The translations under genes were made by a program, and so were the position numbers. Of a DNA stretch of 13,010 nt, positions 11,767 to 13,010 are shown in pieces. Under the pieces are notes generated by a model, which saw only the letters and a list, made by a program, of their open reading frames with translations, did not search any database and was not told where the DNA came from. Source of the stretch: an uncultured bacterium (lineage in GTDB: Bacteria; Patescibacteriota; Minisyncoccia; Phycocordibacterales; CAIZIN01); NCBI GenBank assembly GCA_903933085.1, contig CAIZIN010000046.1:1-13010 (forward strand), given 5' to 3'. Position 1 is the first letter of the stretch. Each line of letters opens with the position of its first letter.

Positions 11767-12156
11767 ATGAATGCTATTAAACTTGTTCCGATATATTTGC
11801 TCTGGCATTACTCCACTGCATTTCTTGATATGTTTAGAATTTTTGGAAACATATTTTGGTTTTTGTGGCATTTCTTTTCTGTACCGGATACGCTTAGAAC
11901 TTTTTTCTCTCCTTGGGAAAGAATGGGTGAGGGATATAAGAAGGGTTTTGATATTGAAGCCGTTGCTTCTACTTTTGTTGTAAATACCCTAATGAGAATT
12001 GTTGGTATTATTATGAGAACTATACTGCTTTTCTTTGCTTTAGTTTGTTTTTTTGTGACCTTCCTTGTTGTATCAGTTTCATTTTTAATTTGGATACTTA
12101 TTCCGTTTATTCTAATCTCATTAGCATTTTTTGGTATTAGTGCTCTATTCAAATAA
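11767..12156 (+). CDS. Small polytopic membrane protein upstream of Clp-like gene
   Basis: This 129-residue hydrophobic protein has no recognised domain. Residues about 5-40 form an aromatic-rich, membrane-associated region (YLLWHY...IFWFLWHFF). A polar loop follows (SPWERMGEGYKKGFD, about 48-62). Two long hydrophobic helices then occupy about 78-103 and 104-127, ending near the C-terminus. A -10 box 8 bases before the ATG implies a leaderless transcript. The next gene starts 5 bases after the stop codon, so the two form an operon. A role as membrane partner or adaptor for the Clp-like ATPase is a reasonable inference, but nothing in the sequence proves it. Confidence 0.78.
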   Translation: MNAIKLVPIYLLWHYSTAFLDMFRIFGNIFWFLWHFFSVPDTLRTFFSPWERMGEGYKKGFDIEAVASTFVVNTLMRIVGIIMRTILLFFALVCFFVTFLVVSVSFLIWILIPFILISLAFFGISALFK

Positions 12157-12161
12157 TAATT

Positions 12162-13010
12162 ATGAAATATAAAGAATTACAAAAATTTGCAGAAAATTAT
12201 AGGCCGGCATATTTGTTGGATAATTTTATGAGCCCAAAAACTAGATCTGTTTTTCGAAAACTCAGCTTGTTTGGTGCTTTGATTCTATCTGTTGTGATTA
12301 TATTTCCGCCAGTCTTAATAGAGAAAAACATTTTTATATGGCGTGGGGTTTTCTTACTTACTTGTCTTGTTGCAATTAAAATGTGTTTAATTGAAGCTTT
12401 CTATTATTCTCATATCTTTAAACTTTCAGTACCTCGTGCTAGAAAAATTAATAGCACTTCATTTTTTCCTGTTACCTACGATGTATCAAAAATAATGTTT
12501 GAGACTCCTGCAAATGATGTTATTTTAGGCTACATCTATTCTCCACTTGGCCTTATTGTTTTAGAGAGGCTTGGTATCCCTAAGGAAGATATTTCTCGTT
12601 TTATAATAATGCGAAGGGAAAAAATTAGTATTGATATTTTTGATATTGTCACTTTGGATGAGGTTGTAACGTTTTCAGATTATTCTAAATCAATATATTC
12701 TAATTCAAAAGAATTTGCTCAATTTTTGTTTACATATGGAATAACAGAGAAAACTTGGGGTGGAGTTGTAAGTTGGGTTTCAAGAATAAGATATAAAGAA
12801 AACCGTGAGAAGCGATTTTGGAGTAAAGAAGTGATGGGACGTGTTCCGAGTCTTGGTAAAGATTGGGCTTATGGAAAAGCTTGGACCCTTATGAAATATG
12901 CAAATCAAGTAGAGGACGAATCATTTTATCGAGAAGTGGATGAATCGCTGTTTGTATTTTATAAAAAAGAATTTGAAAATTTAGAAACAGTTTTGGTAAA
13001 GCAAAGTGGG
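12162..13010 (+). CDS. Membrane-anchored ClpC-like AAA+ ATPase, N-terminal part (runs off the edge)
   Basis: The frame is open for 283 codons to the window edge. Two hydrophobic helices (about 36-57 and 60-80) lie near the N-terminus. Two similar helical blocks follow, around GYIYSPLGLIVLERLGIPKED (about 120-140; compare with 190-205, FAQFLFTYGITEKTW), resembling the paired repeats of a Clp N-domain. The segment FWSKEVMGRVPSLGKDWAYG (about 221-240) fits the linker before the first AAA+ module, and ETVLVKQSG at the edge is where the Walker A region would shortly follow. Identification as a Clp/Hsp100 ATPase is an inference, because neither Walker A nor Walker B is in the window. Soluble ClpC lacks the membrane helices. 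It is co-transcribed with the small membrane protein 5 bases upstream. Confidence 0.62.
   Translation, partial: MKYKELQKFAENYRPAYLLDNFMSPKTRSVFRKLSLFGALILSVVIIFPPVLIEKNIFIWRGVFLLTCLVAIKMCLIEAFYYSHIFKLSVPRARKINSTSFFPVTYDVSKIMFETPANDVILGYIYSPLGLIVLERLGIPKEDISRFIIMRREKISIDIFDIVTLDEVVTFSDYSKSIYSNSKEFAQFLFTYGITEKTWGGVVSWVSRIRYKENREKRFWSKEVMGRVPSLGKDWAYGKAWTLMKYANQVEDESFYREVDESLFVFYKKEFENLETVLVKQSG

Overview
The window is AT-rich, densely packed bacterial DNA read with the standard bacterial code. Gene content and style point to a member of the Candidate Phyla Radiation (Patescibacteria, probably the Parcubacteria/Paceibacteria side). The signs are compact ParB, Rel, TopA, DprA and SerRS proteins, many short orphan genes, weak or absent Shine-Dalgarno sites, and a membrane-anchored Clp-type ATPase preceded by a small membrane protein. 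The lineage is inferred from style, not proven.

Layout, left to right. A tRNA-Leu(CAA) runs off the left edge on the minus strand. parB (+) ends in a strong terminator. Small gene A (+) converges on a Rel/SpoT-type (p)ppGpp enzyme (-). Small gene B (+) converges on topA (-). Upstream of topA lie three small minus-strand genes (C, D, E), then dprA (-). So the common dprA-topA order is present but split by about 1.4 kb of orphan genes. A 441-bp gene-free divergent region holds a MITE-like palindrome pair, three long palindromes, a 7-bp-period repeat array and another palindrome. Then come serS (+), overlapped by an ftsQ-like POTRA gene (+), a GIY-YIG nuclease gene inside a palindrome-bounded element (+), a small polytopic membrane protein (+), and the 5' part of a membrane-anchored ClpC-like gene (+) that runs off the right edge.

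The housekeeping genes cover chromosome segregation (ParB), the stringent response (Rel), DNA topology (TopA), DNA uptake and recombination (DprA), translation (SerRS, tRNA-Leu), division (FtsQ-like) and protein quality control (Clp-like). No single pathway links them all.

The most notable content is not the known genes. (1) A 457-bp candidate mobile element consists of a single-domain GIY-YIG nuclease between inverted palindromic ends; a 74-bp gene-less relative sits at dprA and solo ends lie elsewhere. (2) Degenerate tandem repeats have different words but always a 7-bp period, at five intergenic loci and once inside the topA coding sequence. (3) Three neighbouring 32-40 bp palindromes share a CGGYCG centre but have different arms. 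(4) Five small orphan genes each carry an exact TTGACA -35 box and their own terminator, unlike the housekeeping genes, several of which look leaderless.
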